Part shown: one piece after another, positions 43,495 to 53,521 of the stretch
How positions within the stretch are numbered: position 1 is the first letter of the stretch
Layout: the number at the start of each line of letters is the position of its first letter
DNA from: Planotetraspora kaengkrachanensis
GTDB lineage: Bacteria > Actinomycetota > Actinomycetes > Streptosporangiales > Streptosporangiaceae
DNA length: 64,000 bases
Direction of reading: 5' to 3'
Assembly (NCBI RefSeq): GCF_016862895.1
Contig: NZ_BONV01000001.1
Location: forward strand, 310,001-374,000
Notes under the pieces: model-generated
The model's input: only the letters and a program-made list of their open reading frames with translations
Database searches by the model: none
Told to the model about the DNA's origin: nothing
Made by a program: the position numbers and the translations under genes

Positions 43495-44982
43495 GTGACC
43501 ACAGTGCGCCTCAACGCCTCTCAATCTGTCTCCATCGAGACCGATGCATTGATCGTCGGCATCCACGCGACTCCGGAAGGACCCCGGACCGCTCCCGGTG
43601 CGGACGGACTCGACCAGGCCTTCGACGGCCGCCTCGCGGAAATCCTCACCACCGTGGGGTTCGCGGGCAAGGCCGAAGAGATCGCCAAGATCCCGACGTT
43701 CGGGGCGTTGCCCGCACCGGTCGTCATCGCCGTGGGCCTCGGCGCCGTCCCCGACGGCGACTATGACCTGGAGACCCTGCGCCGCGCCGCCGGCGCCGCC
43801 TCCCGGAGCCTCGCCGGCACGGCCTCCGCCGTCCTGGCGCTGCCCGCCGCCACCGCCGCGCAGGCCGAGGCGGTCGCGATCGGCGGCCTGCTGGGCGCCT
43901 ACACCTTCACGAAGTACCGCACCAACGGCGGCGGGAAGGCCCCGGTCGGCGAACTGGTCGTGTCGTCCTCCGCCGCGGGCGCCGAGGAGGCGCTGGGGCA
44001 CGCCACCACGCTGGCAGGCGTCGTCGGCCTGGTCCGCGACCTCGTCAACACTCCTCCGTCCGACCTGTGGCCCGGCAAGTTCGCCGAGATCGCCCAGGAG
44101 GTCGGGGCCGAGGCGGGTCTGACCGTCGACGTGCTCGACGACGAGGAGCTCAGGAAGAACGGCTACGGCGGCATCGTCGGCGTCGGCCAGGGCTCGATCA
44201 GGCCGCCCCGCCTCGTGCGGCTCGGCTACAGCCACCCCGAGGCCACCCGGAAGGTCGCCTTCGTCGGTAAGGGCATCACGTTCGACTCCGGCGGCCTGTC
44301 GCTCAAGCCCGCCGCCTCGATGGACTGGATGAAGTCCGACATGGGTGGCGCGGCCGCCGTGCTCGGCGCCCTCCTCGCGGTCTCCCGGCTCGGCCTGGCC
44401 GTCAACGCCGTCGGCTACCTCTGCCTCGCGGAGAACATGCCGTCCGGTTCGGCCCAGCGCCCCTCCGACGTGCTCCACACCTACAGCGGCAAGACGGTCG
44501 AGGTCCTCGACACCGACGCCGAGGGCCGCCTGGTGCTGGTCGACGGCATCGCCCGCGCCGCTGAGGACTCGCCGGACCTGATCGTGGACGTCGCCACCCT
44601 CACCGGTGCGCAGATCGTCGCGCTCGGCTGGCGTACGGCCGGCGTCATGTCCAACGACGACGCCCTGCGCGCGGAGGTCGTGGAGATCGCCGGCGGCCAG
44701 GGCGAGAGCGCCTGGGGCATGCCGCTCCCCGAGGAACTGCGCAAGGGCCTCGACTCCCCGGTGGCCGACATCGCCAACCTCCAGCCCGAGCGCTGGGGCA
44801 GCATGCTCGCCGCGGGCATCTTCCTGCGGGAATTCGTTCCCGGCGGCATCCGTTGGGCACATGTCGACATGGCAGGCCCCGCGTTCAACAAGGGTGAGCC
44901 GCACGGGTACACGCCCAAGGGCGGCACCGGAGCCATCACCCGCACGCTGATCGGCATCGCCGAGCGTTACGCCGGCAACTGA
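43495..44982 (+). CDS. pepA: leucyl aminopeptidase (M17)
   Basis: 495 residues. The C-terminal catalytic domain holds the two-metal site: GKGITFDSGGLSLKP (Lys, Asp), KSDMGGAAAV (Asp) and the signature NTDAEGRLVL-like DTDAEGRLVLVDG (Asp, Glu). It removes N-terminal residues from peptides in the cytoplasm. N-terminal domain of ~170 residues as usual. Same position as Rv2213 in mycobacteria. Confidence 0.95.
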   Translation: MTTVRLNASQSVSIETDALIVGIHATPEGPRTAPGADGLDQAFDGRLAEILTTVGFAGKAEEIAKIPTFGALPAPVVIAVGLGAVPDGDYDLETLRRAAGAASRSLAGTASAVLALPAATAAQAEAVAIGGLLGAYTFTKYRTNGGGKAPVGELVVSSSAAGAEEALGHATTLAGVVGLVRDLVNTPPSDLWPGKFAEIAQEVGAEAGLTVDVLDDEELRKNGYGGIVGVGQGSIRPPRLVRLGYSHPEATRKVAFVGKGITFDSGGLSLKPAASMDWMKSDMGGAAAVLGALLAVSRLGLAVNAVGYLCLAENMPSGSAQRPSDVLHTYSGKTVEVLDTDAEGRLVLVDGIARAAEDSPDLIVDVATLTGAQIVALGWRTAGVMSNDDALRAEVVEIAGGQGESAWGMPLPEELRKGLDSPVADIANLQPERWGSMLAAGIFLREFVPGGIRWAHVDMAGPAFNKGEPHGYTPKGGTGAITRTLIGIAERYAGN

Positions 44983-45060
44983 ACCCCGATCTTCACAGAC
45001 AAATGAAAAGATGCTGTCGGATCGATCCGGCGGTGCGTGAATCCAGCGAGGAGCATTCCA

Positions 45061-46440
45061 GTGGCTGATGGCAGCGGCCCCTTCGACATCGTGATCCTGG
45101 GCGGCGGTAGCGGCGGTTACGCCTGCGCCCTGCGCGCGGCGGAGTTCGGCCTCAACGTCGTCCTCATCGAGAAGGACAAGGTCGGCGGCACCTGTCTGCA
45201 CCGGGGCTGTATCCCGACCAAGGCTCTGCTGCACGCGGCGGAGCTGGCCGACCAGGCCCGCGAGGGCGAGTCCTTCGGCGTCCGCACCAAGCTCGAGGGC
45301 ATCGACGTCCCCGGCGTCCACTCCTACAAGGACAAGGTCGTCAGCGGGCTCTACAAGGGCCTCGCCGGCCTCATCAAGAGCAAGAAGATCACCGTGGTCG
45401 AGGGCGAGGGCCGCCTGTCCGGCCCCAACCGCGTCACGGTCGGCGACCAGGTCTTCGAGGGCCGCAACGTCGTGCTGGCGACCGGTTCCACGCCGAAGTC
45501 GCTGCCCGGCCTCGACATCGACGGCGACAAGGTCATCTCCAGTGAGCACGCGCTGGTCCTCGACCGCGTGCCGTCCTCGGTGATCGTCCTCGGCGGCGGC
45601 GTGATCGGCGTGGAATTCGCCAGCGTGTGGCGTTCCTTCGGCGCCGAGGTCACGATCGTCGAGGCGCTCCCCCACCTGCTCCCGCTGGAGGACGAGTCCA
45701 ACTCCAAGCTGCTCGAGCGCGCCTTCCGCCGCCGCGGCATCAAGTACGAGCTGGGCGCCCGGTTCGAGAGCGTCAAGACCACCGACACCGGTGTGGTCGT
45801 CACCCTGGAGAACGGCAAGACCCTCGACGCCGAGCTGATGCTCGTCGCCGTCGGGCGCGGACCGGTCTCCGCCGGCCTCGGCTACGAGGAGGCGGGCGTC
45901 GCGGTCGACCGCGGCTACGTGCCGGTCAACGAGTACTGCCAGACCAACGTGCCCGGCGTGTACGCGGTGGGCGACCTCATCCCCACCCTGCAGCTGGCCC
46001 ACGTCGGATTCGCCGAGGGCATCCTGGTCGCCGAGCACATCGCCGGCCTGAACCCGGTGCCGATCGACTACGACGGCGTGCCGCGCATCACCTACTCCGA
46101 GCCCGAGGTGGCGTCGGTCGGCATCAGCACGGCCGTCGCCCGGGAGCGGGGTCACGACGTCGTCGAGCTCACCTACAACCTCGCGGGCAACGGCAGGAGC
46201 AAGATCCTCCAGACTCAGGGCGAGGTCAAGGTCGTCTCCGAGCGCGACGGCCGGGTCCTGGGTGTGCACATGGTGGGCGGCCGTGTCGGCGAGCTCATCG
46301 CGGAGGCTCAGCTGATCTTCAACTGGGAGGCCACGCCCACCGACGTCGCCCAGCTGATCCACCCGCACCCCACCCAGTCCGAGGCTCTCGGCGAGGCGAT
46401 GCTGGCTCTGGCCGGCAAGCCGCTGCACGTACACAACTGA
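45061..46440 (+). CDS. lpdA: dihydrolipoyl dehydrogenase (E3)
   Basis: 459 residues. FAD-binding VILGGGSGGY, redox-active CLHRGC in GGTCLHRGCIPTKALL, NAD-binding VLGGGVIGVEFASV, and the C-terminal HPHPTQSEALGEA with the catalytic His/Glu. It reoxidises dihydrolipoamide on E2. GTG start with GAGGAG 8 bases upstream. Operon with sucB (31-bp gap). Confidence 0.95.
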   Translation: MADGSGPFDIVILGGGSGGYACALRAAEFGLNVVLIEKDKVGGTCLHRGCIPTKALLHAAELADQAREGESFGVRTKLEGIDVPGVHSYKDKVVSGLYKGLAGLIKSKKITVVEGEGRLSGPNRVTVGDQVFEGRNVVLATGSTPKSLPGLDIDGDKVISSEHALVLDRVPSSVIVLGGGVIGVEFASVWRSFGAEVTIVEALPHLLPLEDESNSKLLERAFRRRGIKYELGARFESVKTTDTGVVVTLENGKTLDAELMLVAVGRGPVSAGLGYEEAGVAVDRGYVPVNEYCQTNVPGVYAVGDLIPTLQLAHVGFAEGILVAEHIAGLNPVPIDYDGVPRITYSEPEVASVGISTAVARERGHDVVELTYNLAGNGRSKILQTQGEVKVVSERDGRVLGVHMVGGRVGELIAEAQLIFNWEATPTDVAQLIHPHPTQSEALGEAMLALAGKPLHVHN

Positions 46441-46471
46441 AGCCCTCTAGGAAACGCGAGAGAGAAGGACC

Positions 46472-47974
46472 ATGCCGGTCTCCGTAACAATGCCCCAGCT
46501 CGGTGAGAGCGTTACCGAGGGCACCGTCACCCGCTGGCTGAAGAGCGAAGGCGACCACGTCGAGGCGGACGAGCCGCTTCTCGAGGTGTCGACCGACAAG
46601 GTCGACACCGAGATCCCCTCCCCCTCGGCGGGCTATCTCACCAAGATCATTGTTGCTGAGGACGAGACCGTCGAGGTCGGCGCCGAACTCGCTCTGATCG
46701 ACTCCAACGGCGCGGCCGCCGCTCCGGCACCCGCCGCGCCGCAGGCTCCCGCCGCCGCGCCCGAGCCCGAGCCCGCCCCCGAGCCGGCCCCCGCGCCGGT
46801 GCAGGCGGCACCCCCGGCGCCCGCCGCGCCGCAGGCTCCCGCCCAGCCTCCGGCACAGCCGATCTCCTCGATCCCGCAGCCCGCGCCGGCCGTCGTGACG
46901 CCGCCGCCCGCTCCGGCCCCCGCGCCGAGCCCGGCTCCCGTCTCGCCGATCGCCACCACGCCCGCCGTGGCGCCGACTCCGCTCCCCTCGACGGGCGAGA
47001 GCCCGTACGTCACGCCGCTGGTCCGCAAGCTCGCGGCCGAGCACGGCGTGGACCTGGAGGCGCTGACCGGCACCGGTGTCGGCGGCCGCATCCGCAAGCA
47101 GGACGTCATCGAGGCGGCCCGCGTGCAGCGCGAGCAGGCCGCCGCAGCCGCGCCCGCGCCCGCGCCCGCTCCGCAGGCGCCCGCCGCTCCGGCTCCCGTC
47201 CAGGCGGCGGCCCCCGCTCCGGCTCCCGAGCCGGTCCAGGTGGACACCACCCTGCGGGGCACCACCCAGAAGATGTCGCGCCTGCGCAAGGTCATCGCCG
47301 ACCGGATGCTTGAGTCGCTGCAGACCTCCGCGCAGCTCACCACTGTCGTCGAGGTCGACGTGACGCGTGTCGCGACGCTGCGCTCGCGCGCCAAGGCGGC
47401 CTTCGAGGCCCGCGAGGGCGTGAAGCTGTCGTTCATGCCGTTCTTCGCCCTGGCCGCGATCGAGGCGCTGAAGGTTCACCCGAAGCTCAACGCCGTGATC
47501 AACGACGAGACGAGCGAGGTGACCTACCACGACGTCGAGAACCTCGGCATCGCGGTGGACACCGAGCGCGGCCTCATCGTCCCGGTCGCCAAGAACGCCG
47601 GTGACCTGAACATCGCCGGCCTGGCCCGCAAGATCGCCGACCTCGCGGAGCGCACCCGCACCAACAAGATCGGCCCCGACGAGCTGACCGGCGGGACGTT
47701 CACGCTGACCAACACCGGCAGCCGCGGCGCCCTGTTCGACACGCCGATCCTGAACAAGCCGCAGGTCGGCATGCTCGGCACCGGCTCGGTCGTGAAGCGC
47801 CCCGTCGTCGTGGACACCCCCGAGGGCGAGGTCATCGCGGTCCGCTCGATGGTCTACCTGGCGCTGACGTACGACCACCGCCTGGTCGACGGCGCCGACG
47901 CCGCGCGCTTCCTCACCACGATCAAGCGCCGCCTCGAGGAGGGCCGTTTCGAGGGCCAGCTCGGGCTCGCCTGA
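46472..47974 (+). CDS. sucB: 2-oxoacid dehydrogenase E2 (dihydrolipoamide acyltransferase)
   Basis: 500 residues. One lipoyl domain (residues ~1-77, lipoylated Lys in STDKVDTEI), a long Ala/Pro linker (~80-165), a peripheral-subunit-binding domain ([15 protein letters not shown]...GRIRKQDV), a second Ala/Pro linker, and the catalytic domain with [12 protein letters not shown]. This is the actinobacterial DlaT/SucB protein that can serve pyruvate and 2-oxoglutarate dehydrogenase complexes. Its lipoyl group depends on lipB/lipA 2 kb downstream. Confidence 0.93.
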   Translation: MPVSVTMPQLGESVTEGTVTRWLKSEGDHVEADEPLLEVSTDKVDTEIPSPSAGYLTKIIVAEDETVEVGAELALIDSNGAAAAPAPAAPQAPAAAPEPEPAPEPAPAPVQAAPPAPAAPQAPAQPPAQPISSIPQPAPAVVTPPPAPAPAPSPAPVSPIATTPAVAPTPLPSTGESPYVTPLVRKLAAEHGVDLEALTGTGVGGRIRKQDVIEAARVQREQAAAAAPAPAPAPQAPAAPAPVQAAAPAPAPEPVQVDTTLRGTTQKMSRLRKVIADRMLESLQTSAQLTTVVEVDVTRVATLRSRAKAAFEAREGVKLSFMPFFALAAIEALKVHPKLNAVINDETSEVTYHDVENLGIAVDTERGLIVPVAKNAGDLNIAGLARKIADLAERTRTNKIGPDELTGGTFTLTNTGSRGALFDTPILNKPQVGMLGTGSVVKRPVVVDTPEGEVIAVRSMVYLALTYDHRLVDGADAARFLTTIKRRLEEGRFEGQLGLA

Positions 47975-48040
47975 CGAGGGTTCTCGCCCGGGTCTCGTCC
48001 TGGAAGGTCCATGTCCGCCCGGCATCCGGGTGGACCGTAA

Positions 48041-48074
48041 GGAAGCCGCCTCGCCGTCGTGCGGGGCGGCTTCC
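48041..48074 (+). terminator. hairpin terminator after sucB
   Basis: 10-bp stem (48041-48050 with 48065-48074) and 14-nt loop. The rest of the 214-bp gap holds a duplicated 15-mer (GCCGTTCCACGGGTG at 48076 and 48108). Confidence 0.7.
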
Positions 48075-48188
48075 GCCGTTCCACGGGTGTCCCGCCGCGG
48101 GCGCGCCGCCGTTCCACGGGTGCCCTCCTGAAGGCGGTCCCGGCCGGAAACCCCGCATCGGCGGGCGAGGTGGGGTAGAAGCCCTACC

Positions 48189-49091
48189 GTGGACGAAACG
48201 ACGATCGCGGTGACCGGCTCGTCCGGTCTGCTCGGCTCGGCCCTCATCGAGTCCCTGCGAGGGCCGGGAACCCGGATCCTCAGACTTGTACGACGCTGCC
48301 CGCAAAACCCGGACGAGGCCTTCTGGGACCCGGCGGGAGGGGTTCTGGCGCCCGCGGCCCTGGAGGGCGTGGACGCGGTCGTCCATCTCGCGGGGGCGAG
48401 CGTCGGCGACCGCAGATGGACGCCCGAGTACAAGCGCAAGCTCCTGGCCAGCCGGGTGGCGGGAACCCGCACCCTGACGAAGGCCCTGGCCGTACTGGAA
48501 CGGAAGCCGCGGGTCCTGCTGTCCGGTTCCGCTGTCGGGTTCTACGGCGACACGGGAGACCGGGTCGTCGACGAGACCGCGCCGCCGGGCCAGGGGTTCC
48601 TCGCCGGCCTGGCGCGGGAGTGGGAGCACGCGGCAGAACCGGCGGAGAAAGCGGGCATCCGGGTCGCGCGGCTGCGTACGGGGTTCGTGGTCAGCGGGCA
48701 CGACGGAGCGCTCGGCCGGTTGATTCCGATTTTCAAGATGGGGGCGGGGGCAGTGCTGGGAAGCGGCGGGCAGTACATGTCGTGGATCTCCCTGCCCGAC
48801 TGGGTGTCCGCAGCCCGCTTCCTCCTGGAGGACGAGGGGATGTCGGGGCCCGTCAACCTGACGGCGCCCGAGCCGGTGACGAACGCCGAGTTCACCAGGG
48901 AACTGGCCAAGGCCCTGCACCGGCCGACCATGCCCGTCCCCGCCCCGGCCTTCGCGCTGCGGCTCGCGCTCGGGGAGTTCGCGCAGGAGGGACTCCTCAT
49001 CGGCCAGCGCGCCCTCCCCCGGCGTCTGCTCGACGCCGGCCACCGGTTCGCCCATCCCACCCTCGGAGAGGCACTGGCGGCCGTACTCTAG
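48189..49091 (+). CDS. TIGR01777-type epimerase/oxidoreductase (SDR superfamily)
   Basis: 300 residues. NAD(P)-binding TGSSGLLGSAL at the N-terminus, HLAGASVGDRRWTPEYK, LSGSAVGFYG, and the C-terminal GQRALPRRLLDAG segment fit the family also found as Rv2216 between sucB and lipB. The substrate is unknown; conserved linkage suggests some link to the lipoate/E2 region. GTG start; no clear ribosome-binding site. Confidence 0.9.
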   Translation: MDETTIAVTGSSGLLGSALIESLRGPGTRILRLVRRCPQNPDEAFWDPAGGVLAPAALEGVDAVVHLAGASVGDRRWTPEYKRKLLASRVAGTRTLTKALAVLERKPRVLLSGSAVGFYGDTGDRVVDETAPPGQGFLAGLAREWEHAAEPAEKAGIRVARLRTGFVVSGHDGALGRLIPIFKMGAGAVLGSGGQYMSWISLPDWVSAARFLLEDEGMSGPVNLTAPEPVTNAEFTRELAKALHRPTMPVPAPAFALRLALGEFAQEGLLIGQRALPRRLLDAGHRFAHPTLGEALAAVL

Positions 49092-49121
49092 TGAGTCCTT
49101 CTTCTGACACTGGAGTGAACA

Positions 49122-49862
49122 ATGGGCCGGATCGGGCAGTCGCACATCGTCGCGATCGGCGGAGGGTCGTTCCGGCAGACGGAGCGGTACGGCTTCATCG
49201 AGCCGACCGGCCTGCTCCGGTACGTGCTCGACCTCACCGGCGAGGACCGCCCGAAGCTGGGCCTGCTCGCGACCGCGACCGGTGACGACGCCGACTGGCT
49301 GCTCAAGATGTACGGCGCGTTCAGCCGCTGGGACGTCGAGGTCAGCCACCTGACCGTCTTCCCCATGCCGAACGTCGAGGACCCCCGCGAGTGGATCCTC
49401 GACCAGGACGCCATCTACGTCAGCGGCGGAAGCGTCGCCAACCTCGCCGCCCTGTGGCGGCTGCACGGCATCGACGAGGCGTTCGCCGAAGCCTGGCGGG
49501 CCGGCGTCGTGCTGTCCGGCCAGAGCGCGGGCGCCCTGTGCTGGCACGTCGGCGGCAACACCGACTCCTTCGGGCCCGCGTTGCGGCCCTGGGCCGAGGG
49601 ACTCGGCCTGCTGCCCTACTCCTGCGGTGTGCACTACAACTCCGACGGCCAGCGCCGCAAACTGCTGCACGAGTCCGTGGCGTCCGGCGAACTGCCCGAG
49701 GGATACGCCGCGGACGAGGGCGTCGCCCTCCACTACGTAGGCACCGAATTCATCCAGGCGGTCACCGTCGATCCCAGCGGTTACGCCTACCGCGTCGAGC
49801 GTGACGGCGCCGGGGTCAAGGAGTTCCGTATCGAACCTCGTCAGCTGGCCTCTACCCTTTAG
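49122..49862 (+). CDS. peptidase E-like protein (S51 family)
   Basis: 246 residues of the class-I glutamine-amidotransferase-like fold. Nucleophile Ser in SGQSAGALCW, nearby VSGGSVANLAAL and a His in CGVHYNSDG. Peptidase E cleaves Asp-Xaa dipeptides; cyanophycinases are related. GGAG lies 7 bases before the ATG. Confidence 0.87.
   Translation: MGRIGQSHIVAIGGGSFRQTERYGFIEPTGLLRYVLDLTGEDRPKLGLLATATGDDADWLLKMYGAFSRWDVEVSHLTVFPMPNVEDPREWILDQDAIYVSGGSVANLAALWRLHGIDEAFAEAWRAGVVLSGQSAGALCWHVGGNTDSFGPALRPWAEGLGLLPYSCGVHYNSDGQRRKLLHESVASGELPEGYAADEGVALHYVGTEFIQAVTVDPSGYAYRVERDGAGVKEFRIEPRQLASTL
49853..49858 (+). promoter_or_regulatory. -10 box (TACCCT) of lipB
   Basis: TANNNT hexamer 7 bases before the GTG at 49866, inside the last codons of the peptidase gene. 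Confidence 0.5.
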
Positions 49863-49865
49863 TGC

Positions 49866-50534
49866 GTGAAGGGCTTGGCCATCGTCCGGATGGGTGTCGA
49901 CGTTCCGTACGAGCAGACGTGGAGCACGCAGCGGCGTGCGCACGAACGGCGGGTGGCCGGCAGGATCTCTGATCTGTGCCTCATGCTGGAGCACGCGCCC
50001 GTCTACACGGCGGGCAAGCGGACCCGTCCGCACGAGCGGCCGGCCGACGGGACTCCGGTCATCGACGTCGACCGCGGCGGGAACATGACCTGGCACGGCC
50101 CCGGCCAGCTCGTCGGGTACCCCATCCTCCGGATCGACGACGTCACCGCCTACGTGCGTCTCCTCGAGGACGTGCTGATCCAGGTCTGCTCCGACTTCGG
50201 GGTCACGGCGGGCCGGGTGCCGGGCCGGGGCGGGGTGTGGGTGCCGGGCGATCCCGCCGGAGGTCTGGACGACCGCAGGCTGGGCAGCATCGGCATCCGG
50301 GTGTCCCGCGGCGTGACCATGCACGGCTTCTCGCTCAACTGCGTGAACGACCTGAGCTGGTACGGCCGCATCCAGCCGCCCGGCGACGGCGGCGTGACCT
50401 CGCTCACGGCGGAGACCGGACGGCGCATCACCGTCGAGCAGGTCATCCCCATCGCGGGAAAGCGGCTGGCCGAAGCCCTCGGCGCCGAGGCGTACGACCT
50501 GTACGAGGAAGATTTGGCCGAGGTAATAAGCTGA
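49866..50534 (+). CDS. lipB: LipB-family octanoyltransferase lacking the catalytic Lys and Cys
   Basis: 222 residues, full length for LipB and in the usual lipB-lipA order. It has the structural [17 protein letters not shown] motif. However, the catalytic Lys (RKxAAIG in active enzymes) is Arg here (DDRRLGSIG), and the catalytic Cys of the PCG motif is Pro ([13 protein letters not shown]), with the loop about two residues shorter. LipB forms an octanoyl thioester on that Cys to modify E2 and GcvH, so this protein may be inactive or act differently. No frameshift or stop disturbs the gene. Confidence 0.85.
   Translation: MKGLAIVRMGVDVPYEQTWSTQRRAHERRVAGRISDLCLMLEHAPVYTAGKRTRPHERPADGTPVIDVDRGGNMTWHGPGQLVGYPILRIDDVTAYVRLLEDVLIQVCSDFGVTAGRVPGRGGVWVPGDPAGGLDDRRLGSIGIRVSRGVTMHGFSLNCVNDLSWYGRIQPPGDGGVTSLTAETGRRITVEQVIPIAGKRLAEALGAEAYDLYEEDLAEVIS
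50527..50532 (+). promoter_or_regulatory. -10 box (TAAGCT) of lipA
   Basis: TANNNT hexamer 6 bases before the GTG at 50539; it overlaps the lipB stop. Confidence 0.45.
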
Positions 50535-50538
50535 ACGC

Positions 50539-51468
50539 GTGACGGTTGCACCAGAAGGCCGCAAGCTCCTCCGCCTGGAGGTGCGCAACAGCCAGACCCC
50601 CATTGAGAAGAAGCCGCCGTGGATCAAGACGCGGCTGCACAACGGCCCCAACTTCAACGAGATCAAATCCCTGGTGCAGGGCGCGGGCCTGCACACGGTC
50701 TGCCAGGAAGCCGGATGTCCCAACATCTCGGAGTGCTGGGAGGACCGGGAGGCCACCTTCCTCATCGGCGGTGACCAGTGCACCCGGCGCTGCGACTTCT
50801 GCCAGATCGACACCGGCAAGCCGGCCGAGTACGACCGGGACGAGCCGCGTCGCGTGGCCGAGTCGGTGCGCCAGATGGGCCTGCGGTACGCCACGGTGAC
50901 CGGCGTCGCCCGTGACGACCTGCCCGACGGCGGCTCCTGGCTGTACGCGGAGACCGCGCGGCAGATCCACGCGGAGATCCCCGGCTGCGGCGTCGAGTTG
51001 CTCGTTCCCGACTTCAACGGCGACGGCGGGCAACTGGAGGAGGTCTTCTCCGCCAAGCCCGAGGTCTTCGCGCACAACATCGAGACCGTGCCGCGGATCT
51101 TCAAGCGGATCAGGCCCGCCTTCCGCTACGAGCGGTCGCTGAATGTCATCACCCTGGCCCGCGAGGCCGGGCTCGTGACCAAGTCGAACCTGATCCTCGG
51201 CATGGGCGAGGAGCGCTCGGAGATCACCCAGGCACTCCACGACCTGCACGACGCAGGTTGCGACCTGGTCACGATCACGCAGTACCTCCGGCCCACGCCA
51301 CGCCACCACCCGGTGGACCGGTGGGTGAAGCCGGAAGAGTTCGTCGAGCTGCAGCGGGAGGCCGAGGAGATCGGCTTCGCCGGCGTCATGTCCGGACCGC
51401 TCGTGCGCTCGTCCTACCGTGCGGGGCGTCTGTACCAGCAGGCGATCGCCGCGCGGCAGACTCTGTAA
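50539..51468 (+). CDS. lipA: lipoyl synthase
   Basis: 309 residues, radical-SAM enzyme inserting two sulfurs into protein-bound octanoate. The auxiliary cluster [12 protein letters not shown] (C-x4-C-x5-C), the SAM-cluster CTRRCDFC (C-x3-C-x2-C) and the C-terminal RSSYRAG serine are all intact. Four bases separate it from lipB. Its integrity contrasts with the altered lipB. Confidence 0.96.
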   Translation: MTVAPEGRKLLRLEVRNSQTPIEKKPPWIKTRLHNGPNFNEIKSLVQGAGLHTVCQEAGCPNISECWEDREATFLIGGDQCTRRCDFCQIDTGKPAEYDRDEPRRVAESVRQMGLRYATVTGVARDDLPDGGSWLYAETARQIHAEIPGCGVELLVPDFNGDGGQLEEVFSAKPEVFAHNIETVPRIFKRIRPAFRYERSLNVITLAREAGLVTKSNLILGMGEERSEITQALHDLHDAGCDLVTITQYLRPTPRHHPVDRWVKPEEFVELQREAEEIGFAGVMSGPLVRSSYRAGRLYQQAIAARQTL

Positions 51469-51503
51469 TCGGTCTCGTTTTCATTAATCGACCTAGAGAT
51501 TTG

Positions 51504-51509
51504 TATCCT
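51504..51509 (+). promoter_or_regulatory. -10 box (TATCCT) of the DUF4191 gene
   Basis: TANNNT hexamer 7 bases before the ATG at 51517. Confidence 0.5.
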
Positions 51510-51516
51510 TCGAACC

Positions 51517-52170
51517 ATGGCGAAAGACCCCGCGGCTCCCGGACGGCTCAAGCAGATCCGGATGCTGGTCCAGATCACCAAGCAGGGCGATCCCAAGGCC
51601 ATGCCGATCGTGTACGCATCGGCCCTCGGGACGCTCGTCGTGTTCGTGGTGCTGGGCCTGTTCTTCGGCTGGACCTGGTACGTCACCGGCGTGTTCGCCG
51701 CCCTGCTGGTCGGCATGTTCCTGTTCGGCCGCAGGTCGCAGCGCGCGCAGTACTCGATGATGGACGGGCAGCCCGGCGCCAGCCTCGCCGTGATGAAGAA
51801 CATGCGGGGTAACTGGTACGTCGACGACAAGCCGGCGGCGGTAAACCGCGACCAGGACGTGGTGTTCCGAGTCGTCGGCTACCCCGGCGTGGTCCTGGTC
51901 TCCGAAGGACCGGGGAACCGGGTGCAGCGCATGCTGGTCGCGGAGAAGAAGCGCATCCAGCGGGTCGCCGTGGACATCCCCGTGTACGACATCCAGTGCG
52001 GCAACGGCGAGGGCCAGGTGCCGCTGGCCAAGCTCCAGCGGCACCTGATGAAGCTCCCCCGCAACCTGAAGAAGCCGGTCGTCTCCGAGGTCAACAACCG
52101 CATGCGCGCGCTGACCCCGGCGATGCCGATTCCGAAGGGCCCGATGCCGCGCTCGCAGCGGCCCCGCTGA
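51517..52170 (+). CDS. DUF4191 membrane protein
   Basis: 217 residues. Two membrane helices at residues ~35-75 (ALGTLVVFVVLGLFFGWTW; GVFAALLVGMFLFG) and a ~140-residue cytoplasmic part. It matches the actinobacterial DUF4191 family (Rv2219 type), always next to lipA. Function unknown. Confidence 0.92.
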   Translation: MAKDPAAPGRLKQIRMLVQITKQGDPKAMPIVYASALGTLVVFVVLGLFFGWTWYVTGVFAALLVGMFLFGRRSQRAQYSMMDGQPGASLAVMKNMRGNWYVDDKPAAVNRDQDVVFRVVGYPGVVLVSEGPGNRVQRMLVAEKKRIQRVAVDIPVYDIQCGNGEGQVPLAKLQRHLMKLPRNLKKPVVSEVNNRMRALTPAMPIPKGPMPRSQRPR

Positions 52171-52228
52171 TCCACGCGGGCCGCCTGGATCCCGTGTAGA
52201 CGGGCCGCTGGAAGGTTCGAAAGTCTCG

Positions 52229-53017
52229 ATGGACGTCGGCAGGAAAGCGGTCTCCCCCACGGAGACATCCCAGGCCAACCGGGGCTGGTGGGACGGCGAG
52301 GCCGACGACTACCAGGCGGAACACGGCGAGTTCCTCCGTGACGACGGTTTCATCTGGTGCCCTGAGGGGCTCGACGAGGCCGACGCGCACCTTCTCGGCG
52401 AGGTGGCGGGCAAGATCGTCCTGGAGGTGGGCTGCGGGGCCGGGCAGTGCGGCCGGTGGCTGGCCGCCCAGGGCGCCTCGGTGGCCGGGTTCGACCTCTC
52501 CTACCGGCAGTTGCAGCACTCCCGCCGCATCGACCTGTCGACCGGCGCGGCCCTGCCCGTCGTTCAGGCCGACGCCGAGGCTCTGCCGTTCGCGGACGGT
52601 TCGTTCGACCTCGCCTGCTCGGCCTTCGGGGCGCTGCCGTTCGTGGCGGACGCCGGGGCGGTGCTGGCCGAGGTCCGGCGGGTGCTCCGGCCGGGCGGAC
52701 GGTTCGTCTTCTCCGTCAGCCATCCGATCCGGTGGGCCTTCCCCGACGACCCCGGGCCCGGGGGCCTCACGGCCGACCGCCCCTACTTCGACCGGACGCC
52801 GTACGTCGAGTTCTCCGACGACGGCGTGCCGTCTTATGTGGAACATCACCGGACCATGGGCGACTGGGTGGGCCTGATCGCGTCGTCGGGCCTCATCCTG
52901 ACCGGACTGGCCGAGCCGGAGTGGCCGGAGGGACACACGCAGATCTGGGGCGGCTGGAGCCCCCTTCGCGGCCGGCTCTTGCCCGGAACCGCGATCTTCC
53001 AGTGCCTGCGGCCGTAG
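52229..53017 (+). CDS. class I SAM-dependent methyltransferase
   Basis: 262 residues. SAM-binding motif I VLEVGCGAGQCGRWLA, acidic loop FDLSYRQL, and motif IV region FDLACSAFGALPFV match the Methyltransf_11 group. ATG start; GGAAGG lies upstream but rather far (about 13 bases). Substrate unknown. Confidence 0.9.
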   Translation: MDVGRKAVSPTETSQANRGWWDGEADDYQAEHGEFLRDDGFIWCPEGLDEADAHLLGEVAGKIVLEVGCGAGQCGRWLAAQGASVAGFDLSYRQLQHSRRIDLSTGAALPVVQADAEALPFADGSFDLACSAFGALPFVADAGAVLAEVRRVLRPGGRFVFSVSHPIRWAFPDDPGPGGLTADRPYFDRTPYVEFSDDGVPSYVEHHRTMGDWVGLIASSGLILTGLAEPEWPEGHTQIWGGWSPLRGRLLPGTAIFQCLRP

Positions 53018-53059
53018 CGGCGGCCGCGGAACTCGCCGCGGCCGTGCCGTACGGGTGCG

Positions 53060-53521
53060 TCAGATCCTGACCACGACCGTGCCGGCGGCGCGGTCGTGCA
53101 GGCCGCGGCGGTCCCGGTCCCAGATCAGCGCCGGTACGGCGAGGCACAGCAGGAACGTGCGGATCAGCACCGGCAGGAACGCGGGACGGCCGCCCTCGAG
53201 CGCGGCCACCCGGATCCCGAACAGCCGCATGCCCAGGGTCATCCCCAGGGTGCCGACCAGCAGGACGTACTCCGCGGCGAAGACGGCCAGGCCGACCCAG
53301 CCCCGGTTCTGGGCGTCGGCTTGGAGCAGGCCGCCCGCGATCGCCACCGTGCACAGCAGCCAGTCGACCACGATGGCGGCGATCCTCCGGCCGAAGCCGG
53401 AGACCGAGCCGGATCCCTCTTCCGGCAGGCCCAGACGTTGTCCCGGGTAGCCCATGTCCACTCCGGCCGCGCGTACGCCTCCGAGCCAGGTCTGTGTCCA
53501 TCGAGGCTGCCGGTCGCTCAT
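53060..53521 (-). CDS. RDD-family membrane protein
   Basis: 153 residues with three hydrophobic segments and the family charged positions (FGRRIAAIVVDWLL; MRLFGIRV; RDRRGLHDRAAGTVVV). It corresponds to the small RDD protein between lipA and glnA in mycobacteria. Function unknown. Confidence 0.88.
   Translation of the reverse strand: MSDRQPRWTQTWLGGVRAAGVDMGYPGQRLGLPEEGSGSVSGFGRRIAAIVVDWLLCTVAIAGGLLQADAQNRGWVGLAVFAAEYVLLVGTLGMTLGMRLFGIRVAALEGGRPAFLPVLIRTFLLCLAVPALIWDRDRRGLHDRAAGTVVVRI

Noticed and set aside
43480-46434. 984-codon minus-strand open frame
   Set aside because: Antisense to pepA and lpdA, whose catalytic motifs are intact; no recognisable protein features.
47922-51104. Very long minus-strand open frame of about 1,060 codons
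   Set aside because: It is opposite sucB end, the epimerase, peptidase E, lipB and lipA, all with clear family motifs; open antisense frames of this length are common in 70% GC DNA.
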